From positions 1 to 64,000 of the forward strand of contig JABLXQ010000010.1 of the NCBI GenBank assembly GCA_013178375.1: a stretch of DNA of 64,000 bases. Reading direction: 5' to 3'. This DNA comes from Gammaproteobacteria bacterium (GTDB taxonomy: Bacteria; Pseudomonadota; Gammaproteobacteria; Pseudomonadales; Ketobacteraceae). Positions 35,845-45,554 of the stretch are shown here, in pieces (position 1 is the stretch's first letter; each line of letters opens with the position of its first letter). The notes below the pieces were generated by a model that saw only the letters and a list, made by a program, of their open reading frames with translations, ran no database searches and had not been told where the DNA came from. A program made the position numbers and the translations under genes.

Positions 35845-36373
35845 TTCGAAATATTCGATACAGCTACTTTCCTCACGCTTCGCTGAAAAATGGCCAGGAA
35901 AATTTCAAAGCGATTAATGGAACATATTTATTGAGTATCTTGCGCCGGGTTTGATTGCGCACAGATGCCAGAATGCTGCTGCGGCCGCAGCGCCGCAGGA
36001 CTCTGTCGTCGAGGGTGTCATTTTGGGCGGCGTTTGAGCGTCGCTCCTTTCCAAATGTGTCTCGTGGCTCCAGTGGAGAGAGCGTTCAGGGTCGGCTGGT
36101 GCAACTTATTCTAGGGAACAGTGAGGCCATTTGTGTGCGAAGTAAGCCGATGAAGTGGCATAAATGAAGCGCTGACCTCCTTTGTCTGAAGCAGGGTGAA
36201 AACAGGATCTGCTTCTGGTTATATAGTGAGCGGTGTGAGCAGACTAAGAGCGGATTGATAAATTTCCTGGTCGCTAATTGTGCGAGCTTTGCCAATGGAA
36301 AGCAAAACGCTTCGATTGAAGCTGCCAGTCAATTCTCATTTTGCGCGTTGGGTGAGGTTCAGGTTTGCCCTGT
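35845..36373. other. Intergenic region between cyaA and the polysaccharide island
   Basis: About 530 bases with no accepted gene. Several short open frames are random in composition. The segment is more A+T-rich than cyaA and should hold the flippase promoter (minus strand). I looked for a JUMPstart/ops element (GGCGGTAGCG) on the minus strand and did not find one, and saw no intrinsic terminator for cyaA. It may contain degraded sequence left by insertion of the island. Confidence 0.5.
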
Positions 36374-39241
36374 TCAGGACGATTTCAGCGCCTGGTTGAT
36401 GGCGGTTTCCAGTTTTTCCTTGTGCTGAAGGAATTGCACGGTTTGTAGTGGCGCGCCGCCGGCGAGGTCCAGCTGGCTCAGGTCCAGGTCGGTGATGTAG
36501 ATGGGATAACGCTCGCGCTTGCGTCGCAGCGAGGCGATGTGACCGGCCACGGCGGCGAACAGGGCGTCGCCGTATTCCAGCTGGGAAAACTCCTGGTCGT
36601 CGCAATACACGGTGTAGAACACGTCGCCGAAAGTACCGGTCTGGGCAATGGCCTGCACATGGTGGAACTGTTTGGAATCCACCGCTTCCAACAACGGTTT
36701 GCGTTCGCTCTGCAATTCGCCGCGATTGTTGCGCTTGAGTTCGTAGTACGCCACTTTTTGCTGCTGCGGTTGCGGCGTGGCATAGCCGTCGAGCTGGTTC
36801 ACCGTGGTGCGGCGATGCTGGATGTTCTGCAGGAATAGGCGGATCGGATTGAGCAGGGTTTCCTCATCAACGTTGTTTTTCTGGGTGCAGAACAGCGAGC
36901 CGTGTTCGTCGTGAATGTAGATTTCGCTGCTGTCGTTGTTGCGCAGGTAAAACACCTGCACCCGGTCGGGCGATGCCAGCTTGCTGATCACCCGCAGCGG
37001 ATGTTTGTCGAGCGCGTTGCGGTCCAGCACGATGGGGCTGTAGGTCTGTTGCGGTTCGCTCAGCACGTCGAGCAGTTCCCGTCGCGAGCGCAGGCCGCGC
37101 ACCACCGGCACGTTGCGCTTGAACTGCAGCAGGTAACTGTATTGCTCGATCTCCAGAATGTAGCGGGTATGAATCGTGCGGGTGCCGCTGTAGTAGCAGG
37201 CAATGATGTCGCGGAACAGTTCTTCCACCCGGGACGCGATGGAGCTGGCGCGGGTGGGGCAGTAGCAGCGCACATCGAGTTTCGGCAATGGAATCGAGCC
37301 ATCCGGCGGAATCTGCCGCATGTAATGCACGAGACAGTCGATCAACGCGTTCTCGCCGGAAAAATGGCTGCAGATGATTTCGCCCCAGCTGTTGCAGAGG
37401 ATTTGGTCCACTGTCACCACCAGGTTGTGGTGCAGTGCGCTGTAGCTGAGTGCATCGGTCTGGTCGGTGAGGCGGTGAATGCCTTTCTGCGTCATCGGTC
37501 GCATCGGGTCGAGCCCGGCATTCAGGTATAGCACGATGCGGGTGGGAATCGCTGCGTGCAGGAAATTTTCCTGGGGGGCATAGGGTGCGCCACCGGGGAA
37601 CAACTGAAACAGCGATTGCACGGTCTGTTGCAGTTCGGCATCGGTCATGTCGGTGCCGTTGGCTTCTGCCGACATGCGGGTGCTGGCGTCCAGCAGGCCG
37701 TTGAAATAACACCAGGTCATCAGCTCGATGATGCTGCGCGCTTTCTTGACCGGTTCACGGCCCTTGGCCTCGCGCATTTTCAGGTAACCCTGGTGCACGG
37801 ACCAATAGTCGTTGATGCCGTGCTCGGCGTCGCGTACGTAGTGAAAGGACAGATGTTCTTCCACCAGCGATGTGGCGATGCCCGGATTCACCAGCTCGAT
37901 CTTGCCGCCCTTGCGTTCGAAGGCGGCATACAGCTTTCGTCCCAGCAGGTTCATGTCCTCCTGCTTGATCGAGGCCTCGATGTCGTTGTCGCGGGCGAAC
38001 GCCGACAGCACGCGGTAACTCTGGTTGAGTTCCTGCACCAGTTCCTGCCGCTCTGCGCGCACCCGGGTCACTTTCCAGTGCTTGCGATTATCCAGCTGCT
38101 TGATGTAACCGTCATCCCAGCCCCATTCGCGGGTCAGCCGGATCATCAGGTGCCGGCGCCAGGAGCAGTCCGCCGCCTTTACTACGCGGCTCAGGCTTTC
38201 GTTCACCTTGAAATAAAAGCAGTGGCGGATCAGTTCCAGCCGCCGCAATTCCTGGCGTGCGCTGAGGTAACGTTCGATCTTGCGGTACAGCATCACGTAA
38301 GGGTCCAGCTCATCCAGATCCAGCTGGCCGGCGTACACCGCTTTCTTGTACATCACGCTCAGGCTTTCCACTTCGGGATATTCGCCGGCGTACACTTCGG
38401 TGAGCACGATCTTGATGACGGATTTGTAGGGCGAATCGATACCCTTGTACAGCTGCCACATGCCGGCGCCGATGAATTCGCCGGCGGGAAAATCAGAGAT
38501 GCCGCCGAAATCCACGCAGTCATCTTTTTCGATGAAGCGGTTGCGCACCAGCTTGTCTGCCAGCGCGTCGTAATTTTTTTCGTTGTACGCCGGCACCATC
38601 CACCACAGCGGATAGCGCCCCGCCACCATGATGCTGGTGCGGTAAAACTCGTCCAGCAGCAGATAATGCTGCGCGCTGCCGCAATCCTCGCCGGACAGAT
38701 CGCTGCGCACGCCGGCGCGGAACTTGATCGGGTCCATCAGGAAGAAATGCACTTCCAGTCCGGTTTCGTCGGCCCAGCGTTCGATGGCGCTGAGCTTGTC
38801 CTGCAGTTCGTCGATGGCTTCCTGGGGAATGCCCGGGTCGTAGCAGATCCAGATATCCATGTCGCTGGATTCCGAGTGCGCCACGGTGCCGGTGCTGCCC
38901 ATCAAAAAAATGCTGAAGATGCGCGGCTGGTGATTCACCTTGCGCCGGTAAACGAAGCTGCGGGAGATGGTCTGGGCCGCCCGCAGGTTCTCTTTTTCGG
39001 GCGTGAAGCCGCACACACCACAGGGCGTGCGTCCGGAGACGTAGCCGGGCAGTGACGGGTGGTTGATATGCAGTAGTAGCGGCAACGATTCCAGGAACAA
39101 CCGGTGGCGGCTGCCGAGCGTCGCTAACATACGCTCCAGCCTGCCGTGATTGACCTGCAGGAAGCGCTCTCTGAGCTGCTTCAGCTGCTTGCGGTCAATC
39201 CCGTCCTGCAGATCGGGTGCAATTTCCTTGGGCTGAGACAT
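36374..39241 (-). CDS. cyaA: Class I adenylate cyclase CyaA
   Basis: Makes cAMP from ATP for CRP/Vfr control. The 955-residue protein has the class I architecture: an N-terminal catalytic domain with the GSTGTVAHSESSDMDIWICYDP nucleotidyl-transferase-like motif (~113-134, Gly-Ser and the metal-binding Asp-x-Asp), and a large C-terminal regulatory domain. The N-terminal LPLLLHINHPSLPGY block is typical of Pseudomonas and enteric CyaA. Length is normal (~850-950). It is divergent from the host-attachment gene and precedes the polysaccharide island on the same strand. Confidence 0.95.
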   Translation of the reverse strand: MSQPKEIAPDLQDGIDRKQLKQLRERFLQVNHGRLERMLATLGSRHRLFLESLPLLLHINHPSLPGYVSGRTPCGVCGFTPEKENLRAAQTISRSFVYRRKVNHQPRIFSIFLMGSTGTVAHSESSDMDIWICYDPGIPQEAIDELQDKLSAIERWADETGLEVHFFLMDPIKFRAGVRSDLSGEDCGSAQHYLLLDEFYRTSIMVAGRYPLWWMVPAYNEKNYDALADKLVRNRFIEKDDCVDFGGISDFPAGEFIGAGMWQLYKGIDSPYKSVIKIVLTEVYAGEYPEVESLSVMYKKAVYAGQLDLDELDPYVMLYRKIERYLSARQELRRLELIRHCFYFKVNESLSRVVKAADCSWRRHLMIRLTREWGWDDGYIKQLDNRKHWKVTRVRAERQELVQELNQSYRVLSAFARDNDIEASIKQEDMNLLGRKLYAAFERKGGKIELVNPGIATSLVEEHLSFHYVRDAEHGINDYWSVHQGYLKMREAKGREPVKKARSIIELMTWCYFNGLLDASTRMSAEANGTDMTDAELQQTVQSLFQLFPGGAPYAPQENFLHAAIPTRIVLYLNAGLDPMRPMTQKGIHRLTDQTDALSYSALHHNLVVTVDQILCNSWGEIICSHFSGENALIDCLVHYMRQIPPDGSIPLPKLDVRCYCPTRASSIASRVEELFRDIIACYYSGTRTIHTRYILEIEQYSYLLQFKRNVPVVRGLRSRRELLDVLSEPQQTYSPIVLDRNALDKHPLRVISKLASPDRVQVFYLRNNDSSEIYIHDEHGSLFCTQKNNVDEETLLNPIRLFLQNIQHRRTTVNQLDGYATPQPQQQKVAYYELKRNNRGELQSERKPLLEAVDSKQFHHVQAIAQTGTFGDVFYTVYCDDQEFSQLEYGDALFAAVAGHIASLRRKRERYPIYITDLDLSQLDLAGGAPLQTVQFLQHKEKLETAINQALKSS

Positions 39242-39452
39242 CCATCAAAGTATAGGGCGGGTGGGGGATTTTGCCCGCAATCGCTGCCTTGGGATTTTTT
39301 GCCAGAGTTTCAGGGAGTTGTTGTGTCGGGTGGCGCACACGTCGGACCAAATGGAGGGAATGTTTGACCCCTATCAAGGCACCCCGCCACTGGCGCGGGT
39401 GTATGCTGGGGCGAGTTGTCTCTGTCTACCCACCCGCAAAAGGATGCTTACC

Positions 39453-39869
39453 ATGGGATCGTATATCGTTCTGGCGGCCGATCAGGCCCGTGCCCGTCTG
39501 TTCAAGTCCGAGAAGCGCGAGGGGGCGCTGCTGGAAATCACCGGCATGGCGAATCCCGAGGCGCGGTTGCGGGAACAGGATCTGGTAAGCGATGCCAGCG
39601 GCGGCAATCCCCATGACATTGGTAATCATGATTCCGCCCACCAGCATGTGGCGGAGGTGTTCGCCAAGCAGGTGGGGCAGGCGCTGGAGCAGGCACTGCA
39701 GGCCCACAAGCCGGACCGCATCTATGTGCTGGCCAGCCCGTCGTTCCTGGGCCTGCTGCGACCCCACTGGAGCACCGCGCTGAAAGGCAAAATCGCGCAG
39801 GAGTTTGCCAAGGACGTCAGCCGGATGCCGGCGGAGCAGATTCGCTCTTATCTGCCGGAGCTGCTGTAA
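39453..39869 (+). CDS. Host attachment-family protein
   Basis: A 138-residue cytoplasmic protein of the 'protein required for attachment to host cells' family (Pfam host_attach). It carries the YIVLAADQARARLFKSE start, the central DLVSDASGGNPHDIGNHDSAHQH segment and the PDRIYVLASPSFLGLLRPHWS C-terminal block. The family was named from a plant-associated bacterium; in a free-living species the role is unclear. The ATG at 39453 follows AAAGGA by seven bases; an ATG at 39444 is also possible. Its last 53 bases overlap the 3' end of the convergent GH94-like gene. Confidence 0.88.
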   Translation: MGSYIVLAADQARARLFKSEKREGALLEITGMANPEARLREQDLVSDASGGNPHDIGNHDSAHQHVAEVFAKQVGQALEQALQAHKPDRIYVLASPSFLGLLRPHWSTALKGKIAQEFAKDVSRMPAEQIRSYLPELL

Positions 39870-42800
39870 CCTCCACCACATGGCCGCGCCATTCCACCTG
39901 TTGCAGGTGCGGCCAGACATCCCCCCGTTTCGCCCAGTCGGCAACGTGCAGCTCGCCGGCGCGGAATTCCAGCCCCAGCAATCCCCAGGCCGCTGTCAGC
40001 ATGCGCGCGGCTGAGCCGGTGTACCAGCTCCAGCCGCCACGGCCTTCATAGCCCGGGCCGAAATACACGTCGGCCGGTTGCTGGTGCGGTTCCAGACCGT
40101 AATTGAGCCAGCGTTCCGGCGCCGTGTGGGTGAGGGGTGAGATTTTGTGCCACAGGGTGCCGGCGTGGGTGCGCCAGTGCTGCGCGGCGGCCGGGTTGCC
40201 CTGTTGTTCCAGCATGTCGGCCAGGCGCAGGGCAGCGTCCACCAGCCAGGAACTGCCGTGGGAATACTGGGCGCCGTTTTCGCGCACGCCCGGCGGATAT
40301 TGCGTGATGCGGCCGGGGCGCGGTTGTGCGTCGTCGGTGAACGGCGGGGTGAGCAGCAGCACGATGGCGTCCCGCTCCAGCGCCGACAGGCCGTGACTCA
40401 GGGCCTTCTCGCCGTGGGCGGCATCCACCGCGCCGCTCAGGATCGGCCAGGATGACATCAGCGCATCGGGGAAAATCAGTTCTTCGCCGTTGTCGGTAAT
40501 CGCCCGCACATAGCGTTGTTCGCGCCACTGCTGATCGAGTGCATCTTTCAGTGCGGCGGCGCAGGAGCGCAGGCGCTCGCTGGTGGCGTGGTCTTCCTGC
40601 GCGGCGGCGACCGGCGCGAAATCCAGCAGCACGCTGTACAGGAAGAAGCCCAGCCAGACGCTTTCGCCCTTGCCGTGATGGCCGACGGCATCCAGGCCGT
40701 CGTTCCAGTCGCCGGTGCCCATCAGCGGCAGGCCGTGTTCGCCCAGGCGTGCCAGCACGCGGTCGATGGCCAGCTTGCAGTGTGCGTACAGCGATGCCTT
40801 CTCGCGCGACCGCAGTGGCACGAACACGATGCCTTCCACCTTGGCCGGAATCGGTTTGCCTTCGATGAAGTGCACGGATTCTTTCCAGATCTCGGCGTCA
40901 CCGCTCACTTTGACGTAATGCAATGCCACGTACGGTAGCCACAGCATGATGTCGGACGCATGATTGCGGGCGCCGATTCCGGTCTGGCCGTCCCAGGTGG
41001 TGTGCCACCACTGCAGGGTGTCGCCTTCCAGGAACTGTTGTTTTGCATGCAGCAGGATTTGCTGGCGGCAGAGGGCGGGATGGGTAGTCGCCAGCGGAAT
41101 CACGTCTTGCAGCTGATCGCGGAAACCATAGGCGCCGCTGCGCTGGAACGGGCCGCTGCGGCCCCACAGGCGGGAGGTCACCAGCTGGTAGGGCAGCCAG
41201 TCGTTCACCAGGCGGTCGAAGGCGGGCTCGACGGTTTTTACCCGTAGTCCGCCCAGGAAATCGTGCCACCAGGCATGGGTACGGGTGAGGGCATTCTGCA
41301 GGGCGTCGGTGCTGCGCAGTTTGTCGATGATGTCGCCGGCCTGCTGCAGCGAACCGGCCTGGCCCAGAATCAGGCCCAGCTGGATGGATTGCCCGGGCGG
41401 AATCACCACGACGCTGGTCAGTGCCGCCACCCGGTAGCCGATGTCCATGGCGGTCGGGTCGGCCTTGCCGGTGCGGGCCATGCGCGGCGTTTCCACCGTG
41501 CCGCCTTCACCGATGAAATGGCTGTACTGGGTTTCCACCGTTTCCGGCTGGAAGCTGGCGGCGACGAACACCGGGCCGCGGCGGAACTGGTGGCCGGGAT
41601 TTTCGGCGAAAAAGGCCTGCTTTTTCTGATCCCAGTCCAGATCGAGGGTGCCACGGCTATCGCCGGCGATTTCCGCCAGTATCAGTTGCAGGCTGGCGCA
41701 CACCCGCAGGCGCAGGGGCTGGTCGCCATCGTTGCGCAGGGTGAGCAGGCGGCCTTCGGCAGGCTGGCTGGGCAGGGTGAACACATCCATTTCCAGCGTG
41801 AAATGGCCGCGACGGGCGCGGTACTGCACGCTGCCCAAACGGAATTCGGTCTGCAGTTCCTCGCTGCCTTTCTGGTCGGCGCCGCCTTCCAGTCGTAGCG
41901 GCAGGCGCAGCAGCGGTTCGTCCTTGTCGAGGTCCCAGAAATACCAGGCCTGCCCCGGCAGGCTGGCGGAACCGGGGCCGAGCTTGAACGGAGTGATGGC
42001 GTTCTGCTGCGAGTTGCCGCAGAAGGAATACACCGCGCCCTCGTTGTTGGCGAAGGCGCCGTAGCCCAGTGCGTTGGCCATGGGATGCGACCAGGGCCGC
42101 GGCGTGTTGCTGCCCACCTGCAGGCTGCGGCCATCGGCGCTGAAACCCCAGGGGCTGCACTGGTTGTCCGGGCAGGGCAGTTCCGGCCGGTGCTGGCGCG
42201 ACTGGTTCAGGGTTTGCGCCAGTTGTTCCGCACTCAGCACCGGTGTTTTCAGGTGCCGGTGCAGCAGGTTCATGGCGTCCTGGCGACTGGTGGCCCAGCC
42301 TTCCACAAAGGTGATCGTGACCTGGGCGCCGGGGGCCAGCGTCACCTCTACGCCCAGGCTGGCGCAGGGGTCGAACTGGTGCAGGGTGCCCGCTTCCAGC
42401 AGCAGCGGTTCGCGGTGGAACAGGGTGGCCGGGAAGCGTTTGGAACCGGCGCCGAGGATGCCGGAACGGGTGTCCTGGAAACCCAGCAGACGGGTGCCTT
42501 GCGGCAGCGGCGCCAGGGCATGGAAATAGGTTTCCCCCGCCGGCTGCTTGTTGGTGCCGGTGAGCAGCCGGTTGCTGGCGAACAGGGCCTGCAGCGGCGG
42601 CACGAACGCGGTGGCGATGTGCAGGTCGTTGAAGCTCTGGTGGCGGTCGGCGGCGCCGTTGGCCCGCAGCATCAGGTCGCGGAAGCTGATCAGTTGCACC
42701 ACCCGTTCGCTGCTGCCGGTATTGGTGAGGGTGATGTCCCAGCGTTCCAGCGCGTCGTTGCGATGCACGCTGACTTTGGCGTAGGCCTGCAGATCCCGGT

Positions 42801-45330
42801 GCAGACAGGAATAGCCCAAGGATTTACGCTGCGGATGCACGCCATATTGTGCGCCGGGGGCCGGGCGGGGCGACGAATGCAGCGACCAGATTTCCGGTGT
42901 GCTGTGGTCGCTGTCTGCTGCGGACGGGGTTTCCAGCAGATAGAAAATCTTGCCGGTGGCCGACAGGGTGGACAGCGGGCGTTGGGTCAGGTCCACCTGC
43001 TCGCGGTTGCCGGCGCTGCGCTGGGCCAGGCTGAAACCGCGCCCCTGTTCATCCAGTTCCAGGGCGTAGCGTTCATTGCTGAGTTTGAAAATCTGCGTGG
43101 CCCAGCCACTGTACCGCTGGTGCGAACCGCCGCTTCTGCGCAGCCGCATCGCCGCCACCAGCACGCCCAGCATGGCGAAGCCGGCACAGAGCCAGACACT
43201 GGCGGAATAGGCTTCGGCCTGGGCCTGCAGTGCCATCTGTTCTGCCGTGTTCCAGGCGGTGTCCCACTCCTGGCCGCGCGGAATGTAGAACGGCAGCAGC
43301 AGCGGCATCCAGGTGCCGAAACGGCGCAATCCTTCGGGAATGTAGCGGGTGGCGGACGGATAGCCCACGGCGCGGGCAGTTTTTTCGTCCAGCATGTCGC
43401 CGCCGATGAAGGACAGGTTCACCAGCGTGGCCACGCGCAGGCCCATGTGATCGAACCAGATCAGGATGCGCAGCCAGTCGAATGCCAGCAGGCTCATGAA
43501 CAGGTTGAGACTCCAGGTGCGGAAGCCGGTGTCGTCCATTGCCAGCGACATGCCGGTGGCCACCAGTGTGCGCACCGCGCCATCCTGGTTGTACCAGGCC
43601 GGATCGGGTGCCATGCGCAAAAATGAATAGATGATCGGCGCCATCCACAGGCCCCAGCGCTCGACTCGCAACGCTTCGGCGATGACTTTTTTCAGGCCAA
43701 CGGTGGTGGTGAATTCGCGGATCGGGCGGGTGCTGCGTTGCAGCAGTGCGGTGAGGAACACCAGGTTGAGACTGAACAGCGGTGCGGCCATGGACCAGCT
43801 GATCACGCCGGACAGGGATTCGTTAAACAGCAGCCGGCCGCCACCGGTTTCCATCCCCAGATTCAGTGCGCCCCATTTGCTGAACAGCGGGTAGATGATG
43901 TACGGCTCGGGGTTGTTCACGCTCAGGGTGGCGTAGCGCGCGAATTTTTCCAGGATCACCTGCAGCTGGGTAGTTTCGCCGTACCAGGTCAGTGCCGCGC
44001 CGACCACACCGCCCAGCAGCATTTCCACCGCGTAGACTTTCCAGCCCTGCAGGAACTGGCGCCGCCCGCGCCAGATGCGCAGCCAGTCGCGCGCCAGATG
44101 CACGCCGCTGTAGGCCAGAGCACCCAGTGCAAAACCGTAGCCGGAGCGCTGCCACGCGCCATGCCCCGGTAATTGCTGGTCCAGCGCCAGCACGATGCCA
44201 CTGCCGATCACCAGGCCCCGCACATAATTCAGCGGATCGCGCAGGCTGTTCAGCAGCCGCGTGACGAACGGCGCGCTGCCATCGAAACTTTCCACGATGG
44301 TTTTCGCCAGCGGAAACAGCAGCGCCCCCAGCAGCGCGCCGCTCGCATAGGGGAACGCCACGATCAGCGCCGCCAGGCTGTGATAGCCGCCCGCCAGCAG
44401 GTGCACCAGGATCATGAACAGGCCGCCGTACACCGCGCCGCGATAAGCGCCCTGTTTCAGGTGTTCCTGGGCACGGTCCAGCGTGGGCGCGCGGCCTTCC
44501 AGCGCATCCATCAGGAAGCCGGTCACCAGATAGGTTTGTGCCCACAGCGCCGCCTGCGCCAGCACCGAGGTCAGCACCACGGCGATGACCTGCAGCAGCG
44601 GCGCCGACAGTTCGGCACGGAAACGCCAGGGAATATCGGCAATGGTGGGCGCCAGGGTAGCCAGCGCCGACACACCCAGCAGCGTCAGCACCAGTGGCGG
44701 GTGCAGGCCGAAGCTTTGCCGTGTCACCGACGCCAGCAGTTGCACCAGAATCAGGTTGAACGCCAGCACCACCAGCAGCCGCAGCGCCAGATCCGCCAGG
44801 CCGGCGGACAAAACGCTTTGCAGCAGGGTCAGCGCCTGTGCCGGCAGCGTTGGCGCCACCAGCAGCAACAGCCAGTTGAACAGGCAGGGCGCCAGCAGCA
44901 GCCCGACCACCTCGCGCAGACTGAGCCCGCGTCCGCGCACCACCAGCGAACCGGCTTCCACACAAAAACACAGGAACAGCAGCAGGGTGGCGCCGACACG
45001 GCTGAAGGTGAACACACCGTTGAGATCCGCTGGAATGCTCCAGATCGGCAGCGCCATGTCCACCCGCAGGTTGAAGAACAGGAAGATGAACGCGATGCGC
45101 GCGACATCCAGCAGCGTGAACAGCGTGCGGGTCAGCGCCCAGCGCAGCAGGCCGAACGCGCCCACCGCCATGCTGGTGCCCAGTGCCAGCCATTCCGGCG
45201 TGCCATACGTGCTGCCGATCCACACGGCGGTGGCTACCATCCAGAACGCCAGCAGCCAGCCCAATGCTGCCAATATACGTTCACCCGGGCGGCTCGCCCG
45301 CATTCCCCCTGCAACCGACGACTGCATCAT
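39817..45330 (-). CDS. Giant membrane-bound GH94/GH36-like carbohydrate-active protein (NdvB-like, no GT84 domain seen)
   Basis: 1837 residues. The first ~745 are a membrane domain with many helices and two longer soluble loops. Then comes a beta-rich sugar-binding-type domain (~750-1080), a second one (~1090-1400) and an (alpha/alpha)6 GH94-type barrel (~1410-1800). The latter has GTGDWNDGLDAVG (~1538-1550, holding the catalytic acid), GESVWLGFFL, RENGAQYSHGSSW and GGWSWYTGSAARM. This C-terminal half is like the phosphorylase half of cyclic beta-1,2-glucan synthase NdvB. The GT84 transferase domain and its DxD motif were not seen, so it probably trims or phosphorolyses a beta-glucan rather than making it. 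An ATG pair at 45330/45327 is used. Confidence 0.75.
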   Translation of the reverse strand: MMQSSVAGGMRASRPGERILAALGWLLAFWMVATAVWIGSTYGTPEWLALGTSMAVGAFGLLRWALTRTLFTLLDVARIAFIFLFFNLRVDMALPIWSIPADLNGVFTFSRVGATLLLFLCFCVEAGSLVVRGRGLSLREVVGLLLAPCLFNWLLLLVAPTLPAQALTLLQSVLSAGLADLALRLLVVLAFNLILVQLLASVTRQSFGLHPPLVLTLLGVSALATLAPTIADIPWRFRAELSAPLLQVIAVVLTSVLAQAALWAQTYLVTGFLMDALEGRAPTLDRAQEHLKQGAYRGAVYGGLFMILVHLLAGGYHSLAALIVAFPYASGALLGALLFPLAKTIVESFDGSAPFVTRLLNSLRDPLNYVRGLVIGSGIVLALDQQLPGHGAWQRSGYGFALGALAYSGVHLARDWLRIWRGRRQFLQGWKVYAVEMLLGGVVGAALTWYGETTQLQVILEKFARYATLSVNNPEPYIIYPLFSKWGALNLGMETGGGRLLFNESLSGVISWSMAAPLFSLNLVFLTALLQRSTRPIREFTTTVGLKKVIAEALRVERWGLWMAPIIYSFLRMAPDPAWYNQDGAVRTLVATGMSLAMDDTGFRTWSLNLFMSLLAFDWLRILIWFDHMGLRVATLVNLSFIGGDMLDEKTARAVGYPSATRYIPEGLRRFGTWMPLLLPFYIPRGQEWDTAWNTAEQMALQAQAEAYSASVWLCAGFAMLGVLVAAMRLRRSGGSHQRYSGWATQIFKLSNERYALELDEQGRGFSLAQRSAGNREQVDLTQRPLSTLSATGKIFYLLETPSAADSDHSTPEIWSLHSSPRPAPGAQYGVHPQRKSLGYSCLHRDLQAYAKVSVHRNDALERWDITLTNTGSSERVVQLISFRDLMLRANGAADRHQSFNDLHIATAFVPPLQALFASNRLLTGTNKQPAGETYFHALAPLPQGTRLLGFQDTRSGILGAGSKRFPATLFHREPLLLEAGTLHQFDPCASLGVEVTLAPGAQVTITFVEGWATSRQDAMNLLHRHLKTPVLSAEQLAQTLNQSRQHRPELPCPDNQCSPWGFSADGRSLQVGSNTPRPWSHPMANALGYGAFANNEGAVYSFCGNSQQNAITPFKLGPGSASLPGQAWYFWDLDKDEPLLRLPLRLEGGADQKGSEELQTEFRLGSVQYRARRGHFTLEMDVFTLPSQPAEGRLLTLRNDGDQPLRLRVCASLQLILAEIAGDSRGTLDLDWDQKKQAFFAENPGHQFRRGPVFVAASFQPETVETQYSHFIGEGGTVETPRMARTGKADPTAMDIGYRVAALTSVVVIPPGQSIQLGLILGQAGSLQQAGDIIDKLRSTDALQNALTRTHAWWHDFLGGLRVKTVEPAFDRLVNDWLPYQLVTSRLWGRSGPFQRSGAYGFRDQLQDVIPLATTHPALCRQQILLHAKQQFLEGDTLQWWHTTWDGQTGIGARNHASDIMLWLPYVALHYVKVSGDAEIWKESVHFIEGKPIPAKVEGIVFVPLRSREKASLYAHCKLAIDRVLARLGEHGLPLMGTGDWNDGLDAVGHHGKGESVWLGFFLYSVLLDFAPVAAAQEDHATSERLRSCAAALKDALDQQWREQRYVRAITDNGEELIFPDALMSSWPILSGAVDAAHGEKALSHGLSALERDAIVLLLTPPFTDDAQPRPGRITQYPPGVRENGAQYSHGSSWLVDAALRLADMLEQQGNPAAAQHWRTHAGTLWHKISPLTHTAPERWLNYGLEPHQQPADVYFGPGYEGRGGWSWYTGSAARMLTAAWGLLGLEFRAGELHVADWAKRGDVWPHLQQVEWRGHVVEVTAAPADKSESAPPASG

Positions 45331-45554
45331 GCTGTGAACATGCCTCTGTGGGTTTTGCTGCTGTAAAACACGTTGTGCCCCTTGAATGCGGAAGTCCAGT
45401 GACCGGCGGAAAGCCGAAAAATGGTTAAGGATCCGGATATTAGCCCAGACAGTACGGCGCTGGCTTGCCCGGCATCACGCTGTGTGCGGGTCCAGGGCGG
45501 GACATCGCGGGTGTGCGGGGCTGACATGCTTGAAGTATAGAAGACAGGCCGGAT

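Noticed and set aside
36086-36295. Short minus-strand frame in the cyaA-island gap
   Set aside because: Random composition, no start signal; looks like non-coding A+T-rich DNA.
35845-36373. Search for a JUMPstart/ops element before the flippase
   Set aside because: No GGCGGTAGCG or close variant found on the minus strand, so RfaH control is not claimed.
42085-43626. Long plus-strand frame inside the GH94-like gene
   Set aside because: Antisense frame in high-GC coding DNA; Gly/Ala/Gln-rich with no motif.
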